From: JAIBJN01 sp035461525
Lineage (GTDB): Bacteria; Actinomycetota; Thermoleophilia; Gaiellales; Gaiellaceae
Assembly: GCA_035461525.1 (NCBI GenBank)
Contig: DATHVD010000006.1
Span: forward strand, 1 to 64,000
Length of the DNA: 64,000 bases
Direction: 5' to 3'
The notes beneath the pieces were generated by a model. That model had not been told where the DNA came from and did no database searches. It saw only the letters and a program-made list of their open reading frames with translations. The translations under genes and the position numbers were made by a program. Shown here one piece after another: positions 27,173 through 35,917 of this stretch; the first letter of the stretch is position 1, and the number at the start of each line of letters is the position of its first letter.

Positions 27173-28650
27173 TCGCCGAAGCGGAGGTAGGGCTCGAGCC
27201 CGTGCAGCCCGCCCTCTCGGCCGAAACCGGACTCCTTGTAGCCGCCGAACGGCGAGGTGGGATCGAAGCGGTTGTACGTGTTCGCCCAGACGACGCCCGC
27301 GCGCAGGCGCTGCGCCATGGAGAGGATGCGCGAGCCCTTCTCGGTCCAGACGCCGGCTGAGAGGCCGTAGGGCGTGTTGTTCGCCTTCTCGACGGCCTCG
27401 TCGGGCGTGCGGAAGGTGAGCACGGAGAGAACGGGCCCGAAGATCTCCTCCTGCGCAATCCGGTAGCTCTGCGCGACGTTCGTGAAGACGGTGGGCGGGA
27501 ACCACCAGCCCTTCTCCGGCAGCCGGCACGGGGGCTGATAGATCTCGGCCCCCTCCTCCTCCCCGGCCGCCACGAGCTCCCTGATCTTCTCGAGCTGCTG
27601 CGAGGAGTTGATCGCGCCCACGTCGGTGTTCTTGTCGAGAGGGTCGCCGACCCGCAGCGTCTCCATCCGCCGCTTCAGCTTCGCGAGCACGTCCTCGTAG
27701 ACGGACTCCTGCACGAAGAGCCGGGAGCCGGCGCAACAGACGTGGCCCTGGTTGAAGTAGATGCCGTTGACGATCCCCTCGACCGCCTGGTCGAGGGGCG
27801 CGTCGTCGAAGACGACGTTCGCCGCCTTGCCGCCCAGCTCGAGCGTCAGCCGCTTGCCGCTGCCGGCGACGGCGCGCTGGATCTCCTTGCCGACCTCGGT
27901 CGAGCCGGTGAATGCGACCTTGTCCACGTCCGGGTGCCTGACGATCTCGGCGCCGGCGCGCCCGTCGCCCGTGAGCACGTTGACGACGCCCGGCGGCAGC
28001 TCGGCCTGGCGGAGCACGTCGCAGAAGAGGAGCGCCGTGAGCGGCGTCGTCTCGGCCGGCTTCAGGACGACGGTGTTCCCGGCCGCGAGCGCCGGTGCCA
28101 CCTTCCAGGCGAGCATGAGGAGCGGGAAGTTCCAGGGGATGATCTGGCCGGCGACGCCGACCGGCGCGGGGCGCCGGTTCGGGAACGCGTATTCGAGCTT
28201 GTCCGCCCAGCCGGCGTAGTAGAAGAAGTGCGCGGCGGCGAGGGGCAGGTCGACGTCGCGCGACTCCTTGATCGGCTTGCCGCCGTCGAGCGACTCGAGC
28301 ACGGCGAACTCGCGCGAGCGCTCCTGCAGGAGGCGGGCGATGCGGAACAGGTACTTCGCCCGCTCCCCGGGCGCGAGGCCGGACCAGCCGTTCTCGAAGG
28401 CGTCGCGGGCCGCCTGGACGGCCAGGTCGACGTCCTCCGCGCCGGCGTACGCGACCTCGGCGAGCGGCTCCTCGTCCCGCGGGGCGACGCTGGCCGCGAC
28501 CTCGCCCGAGCGCGGCTCCACCCACTCGCCGCCGACGAAGAGCCCGTAGCGCTCTTCGAGGCGCACGATCTCGCGCGACTCGGGCGCCGACGCGTACTCG
28601 AAGGCGGAGGGGACCGGAGAGCGGTCCTGGCGTCTCTCGACGTCGGCCAT
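27169..28650 (-). CDS. Aldehyde dehydrogenase (full-length, NAD(P)-dependent)
   Basis: A 493-residue family member with all key residues: PWNFPLLMLAWKVAPALAAGN with the catalytic Asn, LKPAETTP, FTGSTEVGK, general base Glu in LELGGKAANVV, nucleophile Cys in GHVCCAGSR, and the C-terminal NTYNRFDPTSPFGGYKESG. It follows deoC with a TGATG overlap. A likely role is to oxidise the acetaldehyde released from deoxyribose 5-phosphate, or a related aldehyde, to the acid. The substrate is inferred from context only. Confidence 0.93.
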   Translation of the reverse strand: MADVERRQDRSPVPSAFEYASAPESREIVRLEERYGLFVGGEWVEPRSGEVAASVAPRDEEPLAEVAYAGAEDVDLAVQAARDAFENGWSGLAPGERAKYLFRIARLLQERSREFAVLESLDGGKPIKESRDVDLPLAAAHFFYYAGWADKLEYAFPNRRPAPVGVAGQIIPWNFPLLMLAWKVAPALAAGNTVVLKPAETTPLTALLFCDVLRQAELPPGVVNVLTGDGRAGAEIVRHPDVDKVAFTGSTEVGKEIQRAVAGSGKRLTLELGGKAANVVFDDAPLDQAVEGIVNGIYFNQGHVCCAGSRLFVQESVYEDVLAKLKRRMETLRVGDPLDKNTDVGAINSSQQLEKIRELVAAGEEEGAEIYQPPCRLPEKGWWFPPTVFTNVAQSYRIAQEEIFGPVLSVLTFRTPDEAVEKANNTPYGLSAGVWTEKGSRILSMAQRLRAGVVWANTYNRFDPTSPFGGYKESGFGREGGLHGLEPYLRFGE

Positions 28651-29588
28651 CAGTCGATCGTGAAGTAGTCGGGGGACTGGTAGCGGCCCGTCCGCTCCTT
28701 GCGGATCTGCATGAGGACGTCGTTCAGGAGCGAGGAGGCGCCGAAGCGGAAGAGGTCGGGCGTCAGCCACTCGGGGCCAAGCGTCTCGTGGACGACGACG
28801 AGCGTCTGCACGGCCTGCTTCGCGTGACGGATCCCGCCGGCGGGCTTCATCCCGATCCTGCGGCCCGTCTCCTCGTAGACGTCCCGGATCGCCTCGAGCA
28901 TGACGAGCGTGACAGGGAGCGTCGCCGCGGGCTGGATCTTGCCCGTCGACGTCTTGACGAAGTCGGCGCCGCCGGCGATGGCGAGCAGGCTCGCCCGGCG
29001 GACGTTGTCGTAGGTTCCCAGCTCGCCGGTCTCGAGGATCACCTTCAGGTGAGCGCTCCCGCACGCCTCCTTCACCCGGCGCACCTCGTCGTAGACCTTC
29101 GCGTAGTCGCCGGAGAGGAAGGCGCCCCGGTCGATGACCATGTCGATCTCGTGCGCCCCCATGGCCGCGACGCGCGCGACCTCCTCGATCTTGAGCTCCG
29201 TCGGGACCTGCCCGGAGGGGAAGCCGGTGGCGACGGAGGCGACCTTGACCTCGCTCCCGCGCAGCCGCTCGAGCGCAGTGGGGACGAGGTTCGGGTAGAC
29301 ACAGACGGCCGCGACCGGCGGGACGGTGAGGTCGGCGGGGTCGGGCCGGAGCGCCTTCGAGGCGAGCGCGGCGACCTTGCCCGGCGTGTCGGCGCCTTCG
29401 AGCGTCGTCAGGTCCATCATGCGGACGGCCAGGTCGAGGGCGAAGAGCTTCGACTCCTTCTTGATCGACCGGCGCGCGAGCGAGGCGGCGCGCTCCTCGA
29501 CGCCCACCTGGTCGACGGAGCCGATCCGGGGCAGACGGGGCTCGAGCGGTAGCTCGAACCCGCTCGGCAGGGCCGGGGCCTGAGCCAT
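28650..29588 (-). CDS. deoC: Deoxyribose-phosphate aldolase
   Basis: A 312-residue enzyme that splits 2-deoxyribose 5-phosphate into acetaldehyde and glyceraldehyde 3-phosphate in deoxynucleoside breakdown. The catalytic residues are intact: HEIDMVID with the Asp, KVILETGELG, the Schiff-base Lys in DFVKTSTGK and the second Lys in MKPAGGIRHAKQA. About 60 extra residues precede the barrel, as in the longer actinobacterial and animal forms. It heads a six-gene leftward cluster. TACACT 7 nt before the ATG suggests leaderless transcription. Confidence 0.95.
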   Translation of the reverse strand: MAQAPALPSGFELPLEPRLPRIGSVDQVGVEERAASLARRSIKKESKLFALDLAVRMMDLTTLEGADTPGKVAALASKALRPDPADLTVPPVAAVCVYPNLVPTALERLRGSEVKVASVATGFPSGQVPTELKIEEVARVAAMGAHEIDMVIDRGAFLSGDYAKVYDEVRRVKEACGSAHLKVILETGELGTYDNVRRASLLAIAGGADFVKTSTGKIQPAATLPVTLVMLEAIRDVYEETGRRIGMKPAGGIRHAKQAVQTLVVVHETLGPEWLTPDLFRFGASSLLNDVLMQIRKERTGRYQSPDYFTID

Positions 29589-30294
29589 GGCGGGAAGTGT
29601 AGCCCTCCCGTATCCTCGCCCCATCGCACGCCTCGCCGTCAGCGCCGGCCTCGCCGAGGCCGCGAACGTCCTCCGCGAGAGCGGCAACCGGGTCGTGCGC
29701 CTGCCGGCCTTCGCCGTTACCTTCGCCGGCGCGCTTCCCCCGAGGGAGCTGCGTGTGCGCGTCCTCATCCTGCGGGACGAGGACGGGAAGCCCGTGGCAA
29801 CGCCCGAGGCCGTCGAGCCGGCGCTCGAGGAGGCCGAGCGCGTCCTCCGCGAGCGGGCCGGGATCGGGCTTCGCCCGAGCAGGGAGCCGGTGATCGCCAC
29901 GCTGGAGGCCCCGGCGCCCCGGGAGGCGCTCGACTCGCCCTGCGCGGAGGGCTCCTGGCGCGCCGACTTCGGGCCGGGCGGGGCGTTCTTCCGCCGGTTC
30001 GCGGAGCGCGCGCCGGCAAGCGGCTCGGCCGCCCCTATCACCGTCTTCGTCGTCCGCGACGTGCTCGGCAAGGCCGGCTGCTCCCTCGGGCCGCTCGTCG
30101 ACCACGTCACGGTGGACATGACGGCGCTGAAGGGGCGGACAAGACGCGTGCTCGTGCACGAGATCGGCCACGCCTGCGGGCTCCCGCACTCGCAGGCGGC
30201 GGAGAATCTCATGCTCCCGAAGCGCATGGGCGACCGCCTGCAGCCCTGGCAGGTGGCCGTCCTTCGCAGCTCGCGGCACGTCACCGTCCGCTGA
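29587..30294 (+). CDS. Predicted small zinc metalloprotease (HEXXHXXGXXH)
   Basis: A protein of up to 235 residues with LVHEIGHACGLPH, a full metzincin-type HEXXHXXGXXH zinc site, followed by ENLMLPKRM, a possible Met-turn. No signal peptide is evident. Family identity beyond a matrixin-like fold is not clear. The start is uncertain. ATG 29587 would share a CCATGG palindrome with the divergent deoC start. A TATCCT box at 29611-29616 lies inside that reading and is 6 nt from an in-frame ATC at 29623. A GTG at about 29692 is a third option. Confidence 0.65.
   Translation: MAGSVALPYPRPIARLAVSAGLAEAANVLRESGNRVVRLPAFAVTFAGALPPRELRVRVLILRDEDGKPVATPEAVEPALEEAERVLRERAGIGLRPSREPVIATLEAPAPREALDSPCAEGSWRADFGPGGAFFRRFAERAPASGSAAPITVFVVRDVLGKAGCSLGPLVDHVTVDMTALKGRTRRVLVHEIGHACGLPHSQAAENLMLPKRMGDRLQPWQVAVLRSSRHVTVR
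29596..29601 (-). promoter_or_regulatory. -10 box of deoC
   Basis: TACACT on the minus strand ends 7 nt before the deoC ATG, so the mRNA would start at or next to the ATG. Confidence 0.5.
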
Positions 30295-30316
30295 GCCCGA
30301 GGCGCGTCCGCCCGGG

Positions 30317-31060
30317 TCAGAGGACCTGGGCGAGGAACTGCTGCGTCCGCGGGTGCCGCGGATTCTCGAACATCGCCCTCGGGTCTCCCTCCTCGAGCAC
30401 CTTTCCCTCGTCCATGAAGAGGAGTCGCGAGCCGACCTCGCGCGCGAACCCCATCTCGTGTGTGACGACGACCATCGTCATCCCCTCGGCCGCGAGGGCC
30501 TTGATCACGTCGAGCACCTCCTTGACGAGCTCGGGGTCGAGCGCCGACGTGACCTCGTCGAAGAGCATCAGCTTCGGTCGCATGGCGAGCGCCCGGGCGA
30601 TGGCGACCCGCTGCTGCTGGCCGCCCGAGAGCCGGCCGGGATAGGCGTCTGCCCGGTCCCCGAGCCCGACCGCGCGGAGCTGCTCGAGGGCGCGCTCCCG
30701 GGCCTCGTCCCTCGGGACCCCGAGCACCTTCACGAGCGCGAGCGTGATGTTCTTGAGCGCCGTCTTGTGCGGGAAGAGGTTGAACTGCTGGAAGACGACC
30801 CCCATGCGGGTTCGGGCCTCGTCGAGGTTCGTGCGGATGTCGGTCAGCTCGAGCCCGTCGAAGAAGACCTTCCCCTCCGTCGGCTCCTCCAGCATGTTGA
30901 TCGTGCGAAGCAGCGTCGACTTGCCGGAGCCGGACGGGCCGATGACGACGACGACCTCCCCGGGGTCGACGGCGAGGTCGATGCCGCGGAGCACGTAGAG
31001 GTCCTCGCCGAACCACTTGTGGATCCCCTCCAGGCGCACGAGCGGGCCGTCGCCGGTCAT
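30317..31060 (-). CDS. Polar amino-acid ABC transporter ATPase (GlnQ/ArtP type)
   Basis: A 247-residue ATPase with Walker [10 protein letters not shown], the Q-loop [20 protein letters not shown] typical of the glutamine/polar amino-acid class, signature [15 protein letters not shown], Walker [15 protein letters not shown] and H-loop [10 protein letters not shown]. Its ATG overlaps the permease stop (ATGA). It is last in the operon binding protein-permease-ATPase. Which amino acid it carries cannot be told. Confidence 0.94.
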   Translation of the reverse strand: MTGDGPLVRLEGIHKWFGEDLYVLRGIDLAVDPGEVVVVIGPSGSGKSTLLRTINMLEEPTEGKVFFDGLELTDIRTNLDEARTRMGVVFQQFNLFPHKTALKNITLALVKVLGVPRDEARERALEQLRAVGLGDRADAYPGRLSGGQQQRVAIARALAMRPKLMLFDEVTSALDPELVKEVLDVIKALAAEGMTMVVVTHEMGFAREVGSRLLFMDEGKVLEEGDPRAMFENPRHPRTQQFLAQVL

Positions 31061-32172
31061 GCTCCGATCCCGGTGAGGCCGCTGCGCAGCTTGCGCTCGA
31101 GCCGCGACACGGCCCAGATCATAGGCAGCGTGACGATCAGGTAGCCGGCTGCGGTGGCCAGGAACGGCGTCGCGTTGAACGTCGTCTGGTAGATGTCGCG
31201 CCCGACCGTGAGCAGCTCTCGCTGCGAGAGCGTGAGACCGAGGAAGATGACGAGCGACGTGTCCTTGAGCAGGATCACGAACTCGTTCGTGAGCGGCGGG
31301 ATCACGCGGCGGAAGGCCTGCGGGAGGATGACGAGACGCATCGCCTTCATGTATCCCATGCCGAGGGAGCGGGCCGCCTCGAACTGCCCGCGCTCGAGCG
31401 ACTGGATCCCGGCGCGGAAGATCTCCGCCGAGTACGCGCCCGCGTTGAGGCCGAGGACGAGGATGGCGACCTCGTACGGGCCGAGGTTCAGCCGGAGCCC
31501 GAGCACGATGCCGAAGAAGAAGAACTGGAGCTGCCAGAGGAGCGGCGTCCCGCGGAAGAAGTTGATGTAGATGCGCGCCGGAGCGCGCACGACCGGGCGG
31601 GCCGAGAGCGTGAAGACGCCGACGACGAGGCCGATGGCGATGCCCAGGGCCTCGCCCGAGAGCGCCAGGATGATCGTGTTGACGGCTCCCCGCACGAAGT
31701 CGGGCCAGTACTCGCCGACGATCGAGAACTCGAAGAAGTTGCGCGCGAAGACCTCGACGTTGCCGGCACGGAACCAGAGCATGAGGCCCCCGAGGGCGAT
31801 CGCCTGAGCGCCCAGGACGGCGCCGGCGACCGCCGCTTCGCGCGCCGACTTCCTCGGCATGCGCCCGTAGAGGAGCAGGCCGAGAGCGACCGCGGCCACC
31901 CCGAGCACGATGGTGACAACGAGGACCGCGAGCGCCGCCGAGCTGGTGATCGCAGCGGCGACGTTTTCCGACGGGGTCCACCCGTACGACGTCTGGACCC
32001 CGACGATGCCGAAGACGAGCGTCGCGAGCGACGCGACCCCGATCGCGGCGATCGCGGCTGAGACGGGCGTCTGCTCCCGGATCGAGTGCCGCAACCCCCG
32101 GTCGGGATACTCGCGCTCGAGCGGTGGGCCTCCCGCCACGGCTACGTCTCCGGATCGGTCCCTCGGGCTCAT
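31057..32172 (-). CDS. Polar amino-acid ABC transporter permease (HisM/GlnP type)
   Basis: A 371-residue permease. After about 40 polar residues come several extra transmembrane helices, then the standard domain beginning [25 protein letters not shown]. It carries the [17 protein letters not shown] and [29 protein letters not shown] (EAA loop) motifs. It is longer than the usual 220-residue family members because of the additional N-terminal membrane region. Only one permease is present, so the channel is probably a homodimer. Confidence 0.92.
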   Translation of the reverse strand: MSPRDRSGDVAVAGGPPLEREYPDRGLRHSIREQTPVSAAIAAIGVASLATLVFGIVGVQTSYGWTPSENVAAAITSSAALAVLVVTIVLGVAAVALGLLLYGRMPRKSAREAAVAGAVLGAQAIALGGLMLWFRAGNVEVFARNFFEFSIVGEYWPDFVRGAVNTIILALSGEALGIAIGLVVGVFTLSARPVVRAPARIYINFFRGTPLLWQLQFFFFGIVLGLRLNLGPYEVAILVLGLNAGAYSAEIFRAGIQSLERGQFEAARSLGMGYMKAMRLVILPQAFRRVIPPLTNEFVILLKDTSLVIFLGLTLSQRELLTVGRDIYQTTFNATPFLATAAGYLIVTLPMIWAVSRLERKLRSGLTGIGA

Positions 32173-32192
32173 CGATGCCTCCTCACAGACGC

Positions 32193-32221
32193 GAAGGGCC
32201 CGCGACACGCGCGGGCCCTTC
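32193..32221 (-). promoter_or_regulatory. Intra-operon hairpin after the binding-protein gene
   Basis: An 11-bp perfect stem (GAAGGGCCCGC / GCGGGCCCTTC) with a 7-nt loop lies between the binding-protein stop and the permease start. It resembles the livK-livH hairpin and probably favours the binding protein. Confidence 0.55.
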
Positions 32222-32252
32222 TGGATGTCCTCGTCGGTCGAGCGTCGAAGCG

Positions 32253-33068
32253 CTAGTCCGCCTCGAGGATGCTGCCGCCGGGCGGCAGGTCGAAGTCGCC
32301 GTAGATCCGCTCGTACGTCCCGTCGTCCAGCATCTCCTGCAGAGCATCGTTGAGGGCGTCCAGGAGCTCCTCGTTGTTGGGATCGACCGCGAAGCCGTAG
32401 CGCTCGCCGGTGTCGATCGTATCGACCACGGAGAGCGACGGCCGCTGCCCCGCCTCGGCGAGCGCGGAGGGCTCGTCGAAGATGACGGCGGTCACGTTGC
32501 CGGCCTCGAGGGCCGTGTACGTGTCCGGAGCGTCCGGGAACGAGCGTACGTCCACCCCCTCGGGCACATTCTCGCGCGCCCAGATCTCGCCGGTCGTGCC
32601 GCTCTGCACGGCGACGACGTCGCCCGAGCCGAGGTCGTCGGTCGACGCGATGTCGGGCGTCTCCTCCGAGTTGACGATCAGCGCCTGCTGGGCGGCGTAG
32701 TAGGACTCGGTGAAGTTCACCGTCTGCTGCCGCTCCTCCGTGATCGTCGTCGCCGAGGCGACGACGTCGAAGCGCCCGCCCGCCAGCTGCGTGAAGAGCG
32801 TGTCGAAGGGCGTGTCGACCCACTTCGTCTCGAGGCCGAGGCGGGAGGCCATCTCGTTCACGAGCTCGACGTCGAACCCTGCCTCCTCCCCGCCCTCGAG
32901 GTACTCGAAGGGCGGGAACGGGATGTCCGAGCCGACCGTGAGCACACCGGCCTCGACCGTCTGGAGGTCGCCCGCGGCGCCCCCGTTGTCACCGTCGTCG
33001 TCGCCGCCGCAGCCCGCGACGAGCGCGGCCGCGAGAAGCGCGACGAGAACCGGAAGCCATCTTGGCAC
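32253..33068 (-). CDS. Polar amino-acid substrate-binding lipoprotein (family 3)
   Basis: A 271-residue lipoprotein with lipobox LVAGC, then an acidic linker. The SBP_bac_3 domain includes LTVGSDIPFPPFEY, GFDVELVNEMASRLGL, WVDTPFDTLFTQLAGGRFDVVAS and NFTESYYAAQQALIV. The GTG start has an AGAGGAG site 9 nt upstream. The acidic binding-pocket style gives no firm ligand. First gene of the operon. Confidence 0.93.
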   Translation of the reverse strand: MPRWLPVLVALLAAALVAGCGGDDDGDNGGAAGDLQTVEAGVLTVGSDIPFPPFEYLEGGEEAGFDVELVNEMASRLGLETKWVDTPFDTLFTQLAGGRFDVVASATTITEERQQTVNFTESYYAAQQALIVNSEETPDIASTDDLGSGDVVAVQSGTTGEIWARENVPEGVDVRSFPDAPDTYTALEAGNVTAVIFDEPSALAEAGQRPSLSVVDTIDTGERYGFAVDPNNEELLDALNDALQEMLDDGTYERIYGDFDLPPGGSILEAD

Positions 33069-33117
33069 TGGGAATCACTCCTCTCTCGCCGGTTTCTCCA
33101 TGGATGCCGTTTCCAGC

Positions 33118-33123
33118 AGAGTA
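33118..33123 (-). promoter_or_regulatory. -10 box of the polar amino-acid transporter operon
   Basis: TACTCT on the minus strand lies about 50 nt before the GTG at 33068. No -35 is recognisable. Confidence 0.35.
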
Positions 33124-33165
33124 ACCGTGCAAACACATCTACCGGACTGGGCACCCCGAGGGCGT

Positions 33166-33171
33166 TAGACT
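33166..33171 (+). promoter_or_regulatory. -10 box of the second liv operon
   Basis: TAGACT in the context GCGTTAGACTG gives a leader of about 48 nt before livH2. It lacks the upstream CGGCACG and the CGAA tail of the intergenic repeats. Confidence 0.4.
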
Positions 33172-33226
33172 GCCAAGCTGCTGAGAGAGGGGGATCTGCG
33201 GAGCGGCCCCTCACCGCTCACCGGAT

Positions 33227-34117
33227 ATGCGCGAACTTGCCCAGCTCATTGCGAATGGACTGGTCACAGGGTCGATCATCGCGATCGCAGCGGTCGGCCT
33301 TTCGCTCGTCTACGGGATCCTCAAGATCGTCAACTTCGCCCACGGCGAGTACCTCACGTTCGGCGCGTTCATGGCCTTCGCGGTCAACGTCACGTGGGGC
33401 GCGCCGATGGTGGCGGCGGTCCTCTTCGCCATGGTCACGACGGCGCTGCTCGGGATCATCATCGAGCTGATCCTGTGGCGGCCGATGCGACGCAAGGGGG
33501 CGGGCGTCATCAGCCTGTTCATCACGTCGATCGGGGTCGCGCTCGTGCTCCGCCACGTCATCTTCCTGGAGTGGGGAGCACGGCCCCGGCGCTTCGACGT
33601 CGACGTCTTCCAGGTCTACGACCTCGGGATCATCCGCCTCTCGCTCAGCCAGATCGTCGTCATCGCGGTCGCGTTCTCGGCGATCGCCGTCGTCGGGCTG
33701 ATTCTCGCGCGGACGAAGCTCGGCAAGTCGATGCGCGCGCTCTCGGACGACCCCCAGCTCGCCTCCGTCGCCGGGATCGACACGGACCGGGTGATCCTCT
33801 ACACCTGGATCCTCGGCGCGTCGCTCGCGGGCCTCGCCGGCGTCCTCCAGGGGCTCGTCCAGAACTCGTTCAACCCGAACATGGGCTTCACGCTCCTCCT
33901 CCCCATCTTCGCGGCCGTCGTGCTCGGGGGCATCGGGAGCGCGTACGGCGCCCTCGCGGGCGGGATCTTCCTCGGCCTCGCCATGGAGGTCTCGACCTGG
34001 AGCGAGCTCGCCGGCGGCATCCGGCCCGTCTACAAGCCGGCCGTCGCCTTCACCGTCCTCATCCTCGCGCTCCTGATCCGTCCGCAGGGCCTCTTCGGGA
34101 AGGCGCGGACGGTATGA
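33227..34117 (+). CDS. livH: Branched-chain amino-acid ABC transporter permease LivH (system 2)
   Basis: A 296-residue permease with LVYGILKIVNFAHGEYLTFGAFMAF at the N-terminus, the cytoplasmic MRALSDDPQLASVAGIDTDRVI segment and the Gly-rich VVLGGIGSAYGALAGGIFLG. It is shorter than system 1 LivH because it lacks the N-terminal extension. It is the first of four overlapping rightward genes. The ATG is preceded only by a weak GGAT. Confidence 0.94.
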   Translation: MRELAQLIANGLVTGSIIAIAAVGLSLVYGILKIVNFAHGEYLTFGAFMAFAVNVTWGAPMVAAVLFAMVTTALLGIIIELILWRPMRRKGAGVISLFITSIGVALVLRHVIFLEWGARPRRFDVDVFQVYDLGIIRLSLSQIVVIAVAFSAIAVVGLILARTKLGKSMRALSDDPQLASVAGIDTDRVILYTWILGASLAGLAGVLQGLVQNSFNPNMGFTLLLPIFAAVVLGGIGSAYGALAGGIFLGLAMEVSTWSELAGGIRPVYKPAVAFTVLILALLIRPQGLFGKARTV

Positions 34118-35106
34118 GCGCGACCTTCGGCGCCGTCATCCTCAGCGCCGACTTCTGGTCGTTCGTCGGCGTCGTCGCCGGCATCTTCACCATCTTCGCC
34201 CTCGGCCTCCAGGTGCAGTTCGGCTTCACGGGCCTCCTCAACTTCGGCCACGTCGCCTTCATGGCGATCGGCGCGTACACGATGGTGATCCTCATCATCA
34301 AGGTCGGTTGGCCGATGTGGATCTCGGCGCTCTGCGCGATCGCGGCGTCGATGGTCGTCGGCCTGCTCCTCGGGATCCCGACCGTGCGCCTGCGCGCCGA
34401 CTTCCTCGCCATCGCGACGATCGCCTTCGGGGAGATCGTGCGCCTGATCGCGCTCAACCAGAGCGATCTCACCGGCGGCCCGCAGGGAACGATCAACCTG
34501 AGCGGCGCCGGCACGGCCGCCTCCTACAACCGCGAGTGGCTGTCGTTCCAGAGCACTGTCCAGGACTGGCTCGAACGGATCTTCGGCGACGTCTCCCGCG
34601 ACCAGGCGATGCTCGCGATCATCTGGACGGTCGCCATCGGCCTCATCATCCTGCTCCAGTTCGCCATCCGCTCGCCCTGGGGACGCGTGCTCCGCTCGAT
34701 CCGGGAGGACGAGGACGCGGCGTCGGCCCTCGGCAAGAACCCGTTCGCCTACAAGCTGCAGTCGCTCATGGTCGGCGGCGCGCTCGGCGCGATCGCCGGG
34801 CTGTTCTTCGCCTTCCAGTTCTCCTTCTTCAGCCCGCAGGACTTCGACCCGCTGACGACGTTCTTCGCCTGGATCATCGTCATCCTCGGCGGCACCGCGA
34901 AGAACTGGGCCGTCCCGGTCGGGGCCATCGTCTTCGGCGTCATCTTCGCCGGCACGCGGTTCTTCGACTTCTGGCCGTTCACCGAGTTCGACGGGTCCCA
35001 GCGCGCCTACCTCCGGCTCATCATCATCGGGCTGATCCTCATCGGGCTGATGGCGTTCCGGCCGCAGGGGATCTTCGGCAAGCGGGAGGAGATGGTCCTT
35101 GAGTAG
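34114..35106 (+). CDS. livM: Branched-chain amino-acid ABC transporter permease LivM (system 2)
   Basis: A 330-residue permease with QFGFTGLLNFGHVAFMAIGAYT near residue 35, VRLRADFLAIATIAFGEIVRL, the EAA-like VLRSIREDEDAASALGKNPF and a C-terminal RPQGIFGKREE. The ATG overlaps the livH2 stop (ATGA). It forms the channel with LivH2. Confidence 0.94.
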   Translation: MSATFGAVILSADFWSFVGVVAGIFTIFALGLQVQFGFTGLLNFGHVAFMAIGAYTMVILIIKVGWPMWISALCAIAASMVVGLLLGIPTVRLRADFLAIATIAFGEIVRLIALNQSDLTGGPQGTINLSGAGTAASYNREWLSFQSTVQDWLERIFGDVSRDQAMLAIIWTVAIGLIILLQFAIRSPWGRVLRSIREDEDAASALGKNPFAYKLQSLMVGGALGAIAGLFFAFQFSFFSPQDFDPLTTFFAWIIVILGGTAKNWAVPVGAIVFGVIFAGTRFFDFWPFTEFDGSQRAYLRLIIIGLILIGLMAFRPQGIFGKREEMVLE

Positions 35107-35917
35107 CAACGGCGACGGCGCCCTGCTCGACGTCCGCGGCGTCGTCAAGCGCTTCGGCGGCATCCTCGCGCTCGACGAGACCGCGTTCGGCGTCAAGCGC
35201 GGCTCGATCACGGCCCTGATCGGGCCCAACGGGGCGGGCAAGACCACGCTCTTCCACGCCGTTACGGGCTTCTACAAGCCCGACCGCGGGGACATCACCT
35301 TCGCGGGGACGCCGATTGCCGGCAAGTCGCCGCACTCGATCGCGAACCTCGGCCTCGTCCGCACGTTCCAGATCACGAAGGCGCTGACGCGCATGAGCGT
35401 CCTCGAGAACATGCTCCTCGCCGGGTCGCGCCAGCCGGGCGAGCAGCTCTGGAGCCTCGTGTTCACGCCGCGCGCGGCCCGGCAGCGGGAGAGGGAGATC
35501 GAGGAGAAGGCCTGGGAGCTCCTGCGGCTCGTCCGCCTCGACCGGCTCGCCCACGACTACGCCGGGACCCTGTCGGGCGGGCAGCGCAAGCTGCTCGAGT
35601 TCGGCCGCGCTCTCATGACCGACCCCACCCTCGTCCTCCTCGACGAGCCGATGGCGGGCGTCAACCCCGCGCTCGGCCTCGAGCTGCTCGAGCGCATGCA
35701 GCAGCTCCGCGACGAGCAGGGCCTGACGTTCCTCTTCATCGAGCACGACATGGAGGTCGTCATGAACGTCAGCGAGCGGGTCATCGTCATGAACGAGGGC
35801 CACGTGATCGCCGACGGGGCCCCGGACGAGGTGCGGACGAACGAGCAGGTCGTCGACGCCTACCTGGGCGCGCACCGCGAGGGGATCGAGGGAGAGACGG
35901 CGGCGGGGACCGAATGA
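35099..35917 (+). CDS. livG: Branched-chain amino-acid ABC transporter ATPase LivG (system 2)
   Basis: A 272-residue ATPase with GPNGAGKTT, LVRTFQITKALTRMSVLENML, LSGGQRKLLEFGRAL, LVLLDEPMAGVNP and IEHDMEVVMNVSERVIVMNEG. It starts with TTG inside the end of livM2, 9 nt after a GGAGG site located in the livM2 coding sequence. An 8-nt overlap therefore couples the genes. Confidence 0.94.
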   Translation: MSSNGDGALLDVRGVVKRFGGILALDETAFGVKRGSITALIGPNGAGKTTLFHAVTGFYKPDRGDITFAGTPIAGKSPHSIANLGLVRTFQITKALTRMSVLENMLLAGSRQPGEQLWSLVFTPRAARQREREIEEKAWELLRLVRLDRLAHDYAGTLSGGQRKLLEFGRALMTDPTLVLLDEPMAGVNPALGLELLERMQQLRDEQGLTFLFIEHDMEVVMNVSERVIVMNEGHVIADGAPDEVRTNEQVVDAYLGAHREGIEGETAAGTE

